From RGIG6904 sp024680835 (lineage in GTDB: Bacteria > Bacillota > Clostridia > Lachnospirales > Lachnospiraceae): a stretch of 5,667 nucleotides of DNA. Made by a program: the position numbers and the translations under genes. The stretch covers positions 1 through 5,667 of the forward strand of contig JAILBP010000218.1 of assembly GCA_024680835.1 (NCBI GenBank), written 5' to 3'. Positions 1-5,667 of this stretch are shown here, piece after piece. Within the stretch, counting starts at the first letter, position 1. The number at the start of each line of letters is the position of its first letter. The notes under the pieces are model-generated. The model was given only the letters and a program-made list of their open reading frames with translations. It ran no database searches and was not told where the DNA came from.

Positions 1-163
1 ATATGGCAAAAACCATGATAGCACTGGAGTAGCCTCCTATGATGAGTGTTGATAGCATTGAAAAGAAGCCCCCGACAAATGCTGCGCTCAATATGAGGTT
101 TAGCAGACGGTGCTGGATATCCAGTTCATCGCTGAACAATAGTTTTATGAGCTTTTTGATCAT
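1..163 (-). CDS. N-terminus of a membrane protein, possibly a membrane-anchored signalling protein (partial)
   Basis: Only the first 54 residues are in the window; the gene runs off the left edge. The protein begins MIKKLIKLLFSDELDIQHR, a short charged cytoplasmic segment. A hydrophobic stretch follows from about residue 20 to 42 (LLNLILSAAFVGGFF and onward), then GGYSS, then a second hydrophobic run starting near residue 48. This implies at least one and probably two or more membrane helices. The layout 'LFSDELDIQHRLLNLIL' followed by membrane helices resembles the N-termini of Clostridia membrane-bound histidine kinases, hybrid kinases and diguanylate cyclases. That is recall of a general style, not a domain match, and the catalytic part is not visible. 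Two ATGs compete, at 169 and 163. I chose 163 because it lies 7 bases after the GGGAGGGG at 171-178, while the ATG at 169 is only 1 base away. The reading frame is sound; the function is a guess. Confidence 0.7.
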   Translation of the reverse strand, partial: MIKKLIKLLFSDELDIQHRLLNLILSAAFVGGFFSMLSTLIIGGYSSAIMVFAI

Positions 164-170
164 ATTCATT

Positions 171-178
171 CCCCTCCC
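171..178 (-). promoter_or_regulatory. Ribosome binding site of the left-edge membrane gene
   Basis: The minus strand reads GGGAGGGG, then a 7-base gap to the ATG at 163. It contains GGGAGG, complementary to the 16S rRNA tail. Its position decides between the two in-frame ATGs six bases apart: the upstream one at 169 would leave almost no spacing. Confidence 0.7.
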
Positions 179-235
179 AACAGACTATTGTATACCTCCC
201 TGCTGTGCAAGGACGGGGTATTTACACTGAAATAT

Positions 236-266
236 GTGACAGGTAACATACTGTGTTACCTGTCAC
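236..266 (-). terminator. Perfect 13-bp inverted repeat between the giant gene and the membrane gene; probable terminator or operator
   Basis: On the plus strand the arms GTGACAGGTAACA (236-248) and TGTTACCTGTCAC (254-266) are exact reverse complements around a 5-base loop. Transcribed from the minus strand, this makes a 13-bp hairpin that starts 54 bases past the stop codon of the giant gene. It is therefore well placed to end that transcript. After the hairpin the minus strand reads ATATTTCAG, which is not a proper run of T, so a classical factor-independent terminator is only weakly supported. The same dyad lies 72 bases before the start of the left-edge membrane gene, so it could instead be a protein-binding operator for that gene. 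The repeat is certain; its role is not. Confidence 0.5.
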
Positions 267-320
267 TGACATAGGTTTGGAGTTACATAACGTTGTATTT
301 CAGCCATTTTTATCTGCCTT

Positions 321-3300
321 TTATTTTATTGACAGTCTTTCCTTTGGCTTATCATTACCGACTACGGGCTTTTTCTTTTCCGGATTTTTACTGCCGGTTG
401 CCACATTGTATTTTGCCGTAACGCCTGCAATGCTCAGGCCGTCTTCTACAGGTACATTTTTTCCCGGAACGGGAAGAGCATTTTTCAGAAGATGCTCGTT
501 TTCGCCCACAGCAAGTATCATACCGGCCGCTGTCCTTAAGTTATCAGCCAGGTCGTATCTGTACTGTCCGAAGTCGCTTCTCTCCTTTTTGTTGGCAGCG
601 CGAAGCTGTTTTATGTTGAGATTCTTGCCGCTCAGCTTTTTCTGCACATCCTTGGCCTTCATGTACTCATCGGCTGCTGTCTTAAGCCTTTCCGCAGCTG
701 CCTTCACAGTGCCGTCCTTCTCGGGATTCTTCCCGGCATTTTTTATGGCATTTGAAAGATCCACCCATGCATTCTGCATATTGCTGAAAGGATCACCCTC
801 TCTGTTTGCCTTGTGCCAGAAGGGCTCCTTGGGCATTCCGTTCCATCTTTCGTTGAGATCGTTTACCAGAAGACTTACGCCTCCGGTCATCAGCATGGTC
901 TGTTTTTCAGAGATAGACAATTCCCTCTCCGACACCTTCTTACAGATGGCTGCGGTAGCTCCGGCCATGGTGGCAAGCAGCTTATCGCCGGTCTTCATGG
1001 TCTTCTCATTGACGGTCTTGCCCTCATTTTCAAGCCTGACTCCTGTTTCGATCGCAGGATATGTTATACCTCTTAAGAGCTCTCCCGCTCTGTCTATGAG
1101 CTCCTTTCTCCTGTTTTCGGTCATGGGCATGGGATTTTTCAGCATACCGTTCCTGTAGTAGTCTATAAAATCCGTCATGGTCTTTTTCTGATCCTCGGGT
1201 ATGATCCTCTTATCTCCCGGCTGGGCGTTCTTTTCCCTCGCCTCCTTATCCGCTTCAAGAGCCTTTTCCATGTGCTCCGCCAGATCGCTGAATCTTGAGA
1301 TCAGCGGCAGATCCCTTACCAGCCACTTGTGCTCCAGTGCCTGTATCCTCTCGTTATTTTCCTTGTATGCCTTCTGGAAGCCACGACCTGCGCCCAGCTT
1401 AAGGTTTCCTCTCTGTCCAGGCTGGAGAATGTGGGTTTTCTCGTATTTTTCCTTATATTCGTTATCATCCACTGCGTTCATCGCGTCGATGTCTTTTTTC
1501 AGACCTTTGGCAAAGGCCAGCATCTTAAGTTCATTTTCCATCTCGACTCCGTTTCCTTCGTCGATCCTGAATGACTCGTCTTCCATAAGACGATGCATGG
1601 CATTTGCCTTTGAAAGCGCCTGCAGCAGAGGAAATTCAGCGAGATCGCTGCGCAGCTTTGCAAAGCTCTGGGACGGACTCACCGCACCGAGAGTATTGGC
1701 TACAAGACGCTCATATACTCCGTCACCCTGAACATTTGCGTAATACGAAAATCCGTTTTTAAGACATCTGAGATAATCGCTGTAATATGTTGCGATGGGA
1801 TCATGCTCTCTGAAATCCGTAGGATGGTCTGCGGGTCCCTTTATGTACTCGTCCATGGCTTTCCTCATCTCATCGCACATGGCTCTCACTTCATTCAGAT
1901 CAGCCTTAAACTCCGCGGGAATGGCAAACCAGTCTGTGTTGGTAGCCATACCGGTTCCTTTTGAATTGGTCACGTTTGCCGCAACATTTGCAAGCTTTGC
2001 ATTCAGTTCTGCTATCTTATTCTGTATCTCCTGCTTTCTTTTATCAGTGATGTGGTCACCGATGCGGCTCATGATATCACTCGTATAAAATGATAATCTG
2101 TTGATATCCACATAGTTGATCTTCTCCACATCCCTTTGAGGCTCACTGTATTTTCTGATGAAGCCTCCCGGCGGCATCATATCACTGGCCTTCACCACTT
2201 TTTTGACAGGCTTTTCAACCTCCGGTTCATTATCCGCAATCGCGCTCTTTGCCCTGTCCATGGCAGCCTTTTCTGCCTGTCTGCGCTCTGCGGCGATCCT
2301 TTGTCTCTCCTCCTCCTCGCGTCTTATACGTTCCTCTTCAGCTCTTCTGCGTTCTTCTTCAAGCCTTATACGCTCTTCTTCCTCACGTCTTCTTCTCTCC
2401 TCTGCAGCTCTCCTCTGCGCCTCATTCTTGATATTGTCATATTTGATCATGAGGTTTGAGCCGTCGTCAAATCTCTCCCTGCTCATTCCAAGCTGGATGC
2501 TCATATACGCATTCTCGTAGAGTGCGCTGTCTGCGGCAGTTCCGGTTTTTTTCATCTCATCGCCTGTGAGCTCTATCGCCCTGGCAGATATGAGCATGTT
2601 CCTGTGTTCTGCACTGAATTCCTGCAGTTCACCGAACTCCCCGGCTGCCTTCCTGAGATTATCCGCATACATGCTGTCCCATTTTGTATAGCCCTTGTCC
2701 ATCAGCATATCCTGATGTGCCTGCGCATAAAACTCATCAAGAGGCGTGCCGTCTTTAGTCCTGCTCTCCTTAAGCTCCTTAAGCCCGGCATCCGCTGCCA
2801 TCACCATGCCATCCATGAGCTTCTCATCATTAGCTACCTCCGGATCTGCCATGAGCATCTGTGTAGCGTTGTATCTGTATACAGCATTCTGCTGTGTCGG
2901 CGTGGTAATACCGATCCTGGCATTCTCAAACGGATGAGCCGCAACGTACGCATCTATGCGCTCTTTGACCTCCTCCGGTATCACTGCTTCTGCCTCGGGT
3001 TCAGCCTCAGGCTCTGCTTCGTGTACCTCCTGCTGTACGACTTCCCCCTCTGCCTGCGGCTCTTTTTCCGGCTCTTTCTCCGGCTCCTTCTCCTGTTTGC
3101 CTTCCTGCTGATCTACGAAGCCCGCCTCATGCTCTTCAAGGATCTTACCCTGGTCTTCCAATATGTCATTGATGTTAAGGTTGCTGTCGAGGTCGAGATC
3201 CGGCTCCTGCTCCGGATGTACCTCTTCCTGTTTGTTATCGTTGATGCCTTCCTGCGGATCCTTTTTCACTTCATTCTGAATATCTACATTCTGAACATCA

Positions 3301-5315
3301 GCACTCTTAATATCAGCATTTTTGGCATCAGCATTCTGAATATCAGCTCCGTCCTTTTTGCGCAGATCCAGACTGAACAGGTTGTACTTGCTGTGAACAT
3401 AATCAGCGTCCGCTTTTTGCTGTTCAGCGGTATATTCAAATTTTTTCTCTTCATCTTTCAGAAAACCCTTCAGATTCGCAGAGGAACGTATAAGATCATC
3501 ATCAACTGCCGTCATCTCGTGATCAAAGGTTTTCTCCAGATCTGTCTTTAAGACACGAAGCTCGTCGGCAGATATGCTGACAATATCGTTACCGAAATCT
3601 CCTTCGGACTGAAGTGTATCCATGATCCTTGTCATGCTGTCATTAATAAGACCGATCCGGGTCATGGTGGTCTCGCCGTTTCCGAAGTTACTGTTCGCGC
3701 ACAACTTTACCTCATCGAGTACTTTTGTCAGTGCTTTCCCTGTTTCGTATTTAAGCATGTAACCCATATCTTGTTCTGAAAAGCTCAGGAATTTTTTCTC
3801 TATGAAACTCTGAAGCTTGCACAGATAATTGGCCTGCTCCGGCGTCCAGCCGTTTGTGAGCATGGTCTGGTACTGCTTGTGCTCCTTGTGGGCATTTCCA
3901 AGCAACGCCGCTACCGACAAGCTTGATCCCGACCAGTCATCATCTGCAAATGCTGATTCAAGAATTCCCACATCCCTGGTACTGTGGGCAACTGCCGAGA
4001 ACGCACCTGTCTTACCCTGCCGGCTCATCACTGTGATATTTTTAACCAGCTTGTCGAAAAGACCGTCCAGTTTGGCACTCTCTGTCAGATACTTCCTGCG
4101 CTTCTGCTTATAAAGATCCATGTATGGCTTTGCCTTTTCCTTTGCGTCAGCCATGGCAGATGCCTTTGCCTCATTCATCTTCCTGTAGGCTTCCTGTGAG
4201 GCTTTTTTGAGTTCTTCCTCCTCCGGCTTACCGACAGCCGCAGCCGCAGCCCGGCTTTTTTCATCATGGTCCCTTACCACTGCATTGTATCCGGACTTTT
4301 CAAGGGCGTCCTTCTCTGCATTGACAGCCTTTCTGTATAAACTGATTAACTCGTCATGCATGGATCCCAGACGGTCACTCTGGGCATAGTATTGTTTTAC
4401 CGGCAGCAGCTCATATTGAAGCTCCGATTTTTCAAGCTGATCCTCATTCAGACCCTTGATGGTCGGTTTTCCCCTGTCACCATCCAGCATATCCGCGCCC
4501 ACCGAACGTGCCGTTGCACGGGCGCGTACATAGGGGTTGGCATCGAATTTATCGTAGAGAGCCGCATTGTCCTTTGTGTTTTCCAAATAGGAGGCAATGG
4601 CTCTATAGCCTTCCCTCAGATTGTCATATTTATCCGGATGCTCTTTCTCCTGCGCGGGATGATCCTTATCCAGCTGTTCCAGCTGTTTATTGACATAAGC
4701 CATGATCTTGTTTCTGATAGCGATGACCTTTTTGCCCAGCTCCTCTGGTATATAGTTGCCCGTGGTAACCGAATGGTCATCCATGGAATTTCTGCAGCTG
4801 ATATGGATAGTAAGACCGTGATACCAATCCATAAATTCCGCATCGATCGCTGATAACTCATCGTCCAGTGCCTTTATTTCCGCCTTCTGCGCCTCAGTCT
4901 CCGCATAGTTTTGGAGAGGATAGATATTATTCTTCAGATTATCTATGTGCCGGCTGTTCACTTCCATGTTGAAATAATCGGCATCATCCGCAGCACCCTG
5001 CATACGGTTGACAGCCTTGCGAAGCTCCTGAGCCTGATGCGAGAGCATCTCCATACTGAAATAATGCCTTTTTTCGTTGTATTTAACTACGTTTTTAAGC
5101 TGATCCATGGCACGCTTTGCAGGATCCTCCGCTTCCTCAGGCTTTTTGCCTGCACGGCGCGCTTCTTCCTCCTCGAGTTTTCTCCTCTGCTCAGCCTGCT
5201 GGCGCATCATCTGCTTCTCCTGATCGGTAAAGCTCCCAAGGTTCTGCATATCCAACGGCAGGATGTTTTTTTCCGCGTTGCTTCTGTTTATGCTGGTCAA
5301 AAGACTGTATGGCAT
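321..5315 (-). CDS. Giant charged, coiled-coil-rich multidomain protein of unknown function (1664 residues)
   Basis: I do not recognise this protein as a named family. The frame is open for 1664 codons, starts with ATG 7 bases after a perfect AAGGAGG and ends in TAA. No signal peptide (it begins MPYSLLTSINRSNAEKN), no hydrophobic membrane segment, no Walker, protease or HExxH motif and no LPxTG anchor can be seen, so it is most likely cytoplasmic. In order: Gln/Glu/Arg-rich helix 31-60; helical module A about 130-262; charged helices 320-425 with an Ala-rich run near 355-361; mixed helical region 430-640; pentapeptide tandem repeats 657-681; acidic disordered linker 682-783 with EKEP and AEPE repeats; helical block 784-960; uninterrupted E/R helix 965-1018; second copy of module A about 1080-1209; helical region 1210-1420; C-terminal domain 1420-1610 with a Trp-rich patch (W1491, W1500, W1517); lysine-rich tail 1640-1664. 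There are only six cysteines, scattered. A structural, scaffolding or tethering role is inferred from architecture alone. Large proteins of this style are, as I recall, known from Lachnospiraceae without assigned function. Confidence 0.9.
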   Translation of the reverse strand: MPYSLLTSINRSNAEKNILPLDMQNLGSFTDQEKQMMRQQAEQRRKLEEEEARRAGKKPEEAEDPAKRAMDQLKNVVKYNEKRHYFSMEMLSHQAQELRKAVNRMQGAADDADYFNMEVNSRHIDNLKNNIYPLQNYAETEAQKAEIKALDDELSAIDAEFMDWYHGLTIHISCRNSMDDHSVTTGNYIPEELGKKVIAIRNKIMAYVNKQLEQLDKDHPAQEKEHPDKYDNLREGYRAIASYLENTKDNAALYDKFDANPYVRARATARSVGADMLDGDRGKPTIKGLNEDQLEKSELQYELLPVKQYYAQSDRLGSMHDELISLYRKAVNAEKDALEKSGYNAVVRDHDEKSRAAAAAVGKPEEEELKKASQEAYRKMNEAKASAMADAKEKAKPYMDLYKQKRRKYLTESAKLDGLFDKLVKNITVMSRQGKTGAFSAVAHSTRDVGILESAFADDDWSGSSLSVAALLGNAHKEHKQYQTMLTNGWTPEQANYLCKLQSFIEKKFLSFSEQDMGYMLKYETGKALTKVLDEVKLCANSNFGNGETTMTRIGLINDSMTRIMDTLQSEGDFGNDIVSISADELRVLKTDLEKTFDHEMTAVDDDLIRSSANLKGFLKDEEKKFEYTAEQQKADADYVHSKYNLFSLDLRKKDGADIQNADAKNADIKSADVQNVDIQNEVKKDPQEGINDNKQEEVHPEQEPDLDLDSNLNINDILEDQGKILEEHEAGFVDQQEGKQEKEPEKEPEKEPQAEGEVVQQEVHEAEPEAEPEAEAVIPEEVKERIDAYVAAHPFENARIGITTPTQQNAVYRYNATQMLMADPEVANDEKLMDGMVMAADAGLKELKESRTKDGTPLDEFYAQAHQDMLMDKGYTKWDSMYADNLRKAAGEFGELQEFSAEHRNMLISARAIELTGDEMKKTGTAADSALYENAYMSIQLGMSRERFDDGSNLMIKYDNIKNEAQRRAAEERRRREEEERIRLEEERRRAEEERIRREEEERQRIAAERRQAEKAAMDRAKSAIADNEPEVEKPVKKVVKASDMMPPGGFIRKYSEPQRDVEKINYVDINRLSFYTSDIMSRIGDHITDKRKQEIQNKIAELNAKLANVAANVTNSKGTGMATNTDWFAIPAEFKADLNEVRAMCDEMRKAMDEYIKGPADHPTDFREHDPIATYYSDYLRCLKNGFSYYANVQGDGVYERLVANTLGAVSPSQSFAKLRSDLAEFPLLQALSKANAMHRLMEDESFRIDEGNGVEMENELKMLAFAKGLKKDIDAMNAVDDNEYKEKYEKTHILQPGQRGNLKLGAGRGFQKAYKENNERIQALEHKWLVRDLPLISRFSDLAEHMEKALEADKEAREKNAQPGDKRIIPEDQKKTMTDFIDYYRNGMLKNPMPMTENRRKELIDRAGELLRGITYPAIETGVRLENEGKTVNEKTMKTGDKLLATMAGATAAICKKVSERELSISEKQTMLMTGGVSLLVNDLNERWNGMPKEPFWHKANREGDPFSNMQNAWVDLSNAIKNAGKNPEKDGTVKAAAERLKTAADEYMKAKDVQKKLSGKNLNIKQLRAANKKERSDFGQYRYDLADNLRTAAGMILAVGENEHLLKNALPVPGKNVPVEDGLSIAGVTAKYNVATGSKNPEKKKPVVGNDKPKERLSIK
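1689..2078 (-). other. Module A', second copy of an internally duplicated helical domain (residues about 1080-1209)
   Basis: This part of the giant protein matches module A near its N-terminus by eye. Landmarks in order are EI followed by EL-x-A (E1096, I1097, E1103, L1104, A1106), IPAEF (I1132-F1136), an Arg-containing helix ending in DEYI, DHP (1163-1165), EHDP, a YxxYLR-type helix, N1194, then VYER-x-x-AN (1200-1207). The corresponding landmarks in the first copy have the same order and nearly the same distances. The domain follows directly after the long E/R helix. It has no recognisable catalytic motif. Confidence 0.6.
2262..2423 (-). other. Long E/R-rich single alpha-helix segment (residues 965-1018)
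   Basis: Some 54 residues consist almost only of Glu, Arg, Ala and Gln with no Pro or Gly. Two approximate 14-residue repeats stand out, RREEEERIRLEEER (976-989) and RRAEEERIRREEEE (990-1003). Large hydrophobic residues are rare (I983, L985, I997, I1007) and do not form a regular heptad. This fits a stable single alpha helix (ER/K type) better than a dimeric coiled coil. At 0.15 nm rise per residue it would span roughly 8 nm, a rigid rod between the central region and module A'. The plus strand here is correspondingly pyrimidine-rich. Confidence 0.7.
2967..3272 (-). other. Acidic low-complexity linker (residues 682-783)
   Basis: About 100 residues are dominated by Glu, Asp, Gln and Pro, with no Cys or Trp and few aromatics. 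It includes DLDLDSNLNIND near 706-717, three EKEP units (742-753) and AEPEAEPEAEA (767-777). The composition predicts an extended, disordered, strongly negative spacer that divides the protein into two halves of roughly equal size. The frame is maintained throughout and no stop or frameshift is seen. Confidence 0.75.
3057..3092 (-). repeat. Three tandem 12-bp repeats coding for EKEP
   Basis: On the plus strand the units are CGGCTCTTTTTC, CGGCTCTTTCTC and CGGCTCCTTCTC, differing only at one or two wobble positions. Each encodes Glu-Lys-Glu-Pro in the linker of the giant protein (residues 742-753). The near identity suggests recent expansion by slippage, and changes in copy number would keep the frame. 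Confidence 0.85.
3273..3347 (-). repeat. Five tandem 15-bp repeats coding for pentapeptides of the form A-D-x-[QK]-[NS]
   Basis: Five contiguous 15-base units encode ADIQN, ADAKN, ADIKS, ADVQN and VDIQN (residues 657-681). The spelling resembles the pentapeptide-repeat motif A(D/N)LXX, with Ile, Val or Ala at the central position. Five units give only little more than one coil of the four-sided beta helix that such repeats form in longer proteins, so a folded helix here is doubtful. At DNA level most units read ATTCTGAATATCAGC with a few changes, which points to tandem duplication. The repeats sit exactly at the border between the helical N-terminal half and the acidic linker. Confidence 0.85.
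4530..4928 (-). other. Module A, first copy of an internally duplicated helical domain (residues about 130-262)
   Basis: Landmarks in order are EI followed by EL-x-A (E146, I147, E153, L154, A156), IPEEL (I189-L193), an Arg-containing helix with AYV, DHP (218-220), EHP, a YDNLR helix, N246, then LYDK-x-x-AN (253-260). The same set recurs at about 1080-1209. The segment is predicted mostly helical, with one Cys (C174) and one Trp (W164). No known domain was recognised. Confidence 0.6.
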
Positions 5316-5483
5316 ATCGTTTCCTCCTTATATGGTATGTAATGGCACGATCAGCCTGTGATCCTGGTTGCAATAGCGGCATACGGACTGCTCCCTTTGT
5401 AAACCGCACTCCGCGTGATGTGTTTCTGACTGTAAAACACCTGTGTACGGAAAAAGGTTGCACTGTTTTATATTTTTTTGTTC
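5316..5483 (-). other. Spacer and leader between rsmI and the giant gene
   Basis: This stretch of 168 bases holds no convincing small ORF on the minus strand. No hairpin with a T run follows the rsmI stop, so read-through from rsmI is possible. A TATAAA (5467-5472, minus strand) could be a -10 box, but the matching -35 (CTGGAA, 17-base spacer) fits only three of six consensus bases, so I do not call a promoter. A small dyad, GATCA-GCCTG-TGATC, lies at 5349-5363 a short way before the ribosome binding site; it is too short to assign a role. Confidence 0.5.
5323..5329 (-). promoter_or_regulatory. Ribosome binding site of the giant gene
   Basis: AAGGAGG on the minus strand is followed by 7 bases and then the ATG at 5315. 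It is a full match to the Shine-Dalgarno consensus at good spacing. It fixes the start codon and suggests efficient translation. Confidence 0.9.
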
Positions 5484-5667
5484 TCACTGTTCCAGCAGAT
5501 GATTATATACTTCCCTTCGGGAAATACCCCTGTCCCTTGCGACACAACGCATGGCCTCCTTGCGCTCCATGCCTGAATCCTCGTATCTTTTTACATGCTC
5601 TTCTATTGTAATATCATCAAATTCCTTATGCCTGTCACTCTCCAGCTCCTCAAAGGATCTTCCTTCT
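5484..5667 (-). CDS. rsmI: 16S rRNA (cytidine(1402)-2'-O)-methyltransferase RsmI, C-terminal end (partial)
   Basis: RsmI uses S-adenosylmethionine to methylate the 2'-hydroxyl of C1402 in the decoding centre of 16S rRNA, acting in the cytoplasm on the small ribosomal subunit. Only the last 60 codons are present (first full codon starts at 5666, stop TGA at 5484-5486); the methylase fold lies beyond the right edge. What is visible starts EGRSFEELE, then ITIEEHVKRYEDSGMERKEA, then VARDRGISRREVYNHLLEQ at the end. The last two stretches match the typical RsmI tail of Firmicutes, in which 'EHVxxYxxxGMxxKEAMKxVAKDRGxSKREVYxxLL' is a small helix-turn-helix domain. The family is usually about 280 residues long, so roughly a fifth is seen. 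The end of the reading frame is intact. The giant gene follows on the same strand after 168 bases with no obvious terminator between. Confidence 0.88.
   Translation of the reverse strand, partial: EGRSFEELESDRHKEFDDITIEEHVKRYEDSGMERKEAMRCVARDRGISRREVYNHLLEQ

Noticed and set aside
187..194. TATACAAT on the minus strand as a -10 box for the left-edge membrane gene
   Set aside because: No acceptable -35 sequence is found 16-18 bases upstream, and the transcript would begin almost at the ribosome binding site.
39..230. Plus-strand 63-codon frame at the left edge
   Set aside because: It lies opposite the start of the membrane gene, which has a clear ribosome binding site and a sensible hydrophobic N-terminus.
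490..1084. WNG (residues 1491-1493) and YDLAD (residues 1587-1591) in the giant protein as a type VII secretion signature (WxG plus YxxxD/E)
   Set aside because: In type VII substrates these motifs sit in a short helical hairpin or on paired small proteins. Here they are about 95 residues apart near the C-terminus of a huge protein, and no secretion genes are nearby, so chance is more likely.
253..1158. Plus-strand open frame of 301 codons with hydrophobic and Ser/Phe-rich translation
   Set aside because: Its apparent membrane-like composition is the reverse image of charged codons in the giant gene. It begins inside the loop of the 236-266 hairpin with no Shine-Dalgarno sequence.
2604..3551. 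Long plus-strand open frame (315 codons) opposite the giant gene
   Set aside because: It is antisense to the middle of a well-supported gene. Its protein is rich in Leu, Phe and Arg runs that mirror the Glu/Lys/Gln codons of the other strand, and it has no convincing ribosome binding site or recognisable domain.
5431..5472. Imperfect inverted repeat TGTAAAACA (5431-5439) and TGTTTTATA (5464-5472) after rsmI as a terminator
   Set aside because: The arms are A/T-rich with one mismatch, and the 24-base loop is too long for a stable terminator hairpin.
5191..5487. Minus-strand frame of 98 codons overlapping the end of rsmI and the start of the giant gene
   Set aside because: It starts at a GTG without a ribosome binding site, runs out of frame into the giant gene, and has Arg/Lys/Gln-rich sequence with no family resemblance.

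Overview
The window looks like a chromosomal segment of a Gram-positive Clostridia-type bacterium, probably Lachnospiraceae. The grounds are the protein style, the strong AAGGAGG/GGGAGGGG ribosome binding sites and the rsmI C-terminus; this is inference, since no rRNA or other strict taxonomic marker is present. All genes read on the minus strand, so the biological order runs from high to low coordinates.

Right edge (5484-5667): the last 60 residues of RsmI, the 16S rRNA C1402 2'-O-ribose methyltransferase, including its C-terminal helix-turn-helix tail. A 168-base spacer follows with no clear factor-independent terminator and no convincing promoter. It ends in a near-perfect Shine-Dalgarno sequence.

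Centre (321-5315): one intact gene fills almost 90% of the window. It encodes a 1664-residue, highly charged, mostly helical protein with no signal peptide, no membrane segment and no enzyme motif that I recognise. Its visible architecture is: N-terminal charged coiled coil; helical module A (about 130-262); helical middle; five tandem ADxxN-type pentapeptides (657-681); long acidic Pro/Glu/Lys linker (682-783); second helical block; a very long uninterrupted E/R helix (965-1018); a diverged second copy of module A (about 1080-1209); further helical domains; and a short lysine-rich tail. The two copies of module A share matching motifs at matching spacings. This suggests the protein grew by internal duplication and carries two similar globular ends joined by flexible and rigid spacers, in the manner of a scaffold or tether. 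Its function is unknown.

Left edge (1-320): a spacer with a perfect 13-bp inverted repeat (236-266), probably a terminator or operator, then the first 54 codons of a membrane protein. Its short cytoplasmic N-terminus followed by hydrophobic helices resembles membrane-bound signalling proteins (histidine kinase or GGDEF type), but the deciding domains lie outside the window.

Nothing shows that the three genes work together. rsmI is housekeeping, the giant protein may be partly read through from it, and the membrane gene appears to be separated by the hairpin. No tRNA, rRNA, CRISPR array, insertion sequence or attachment site was seen.
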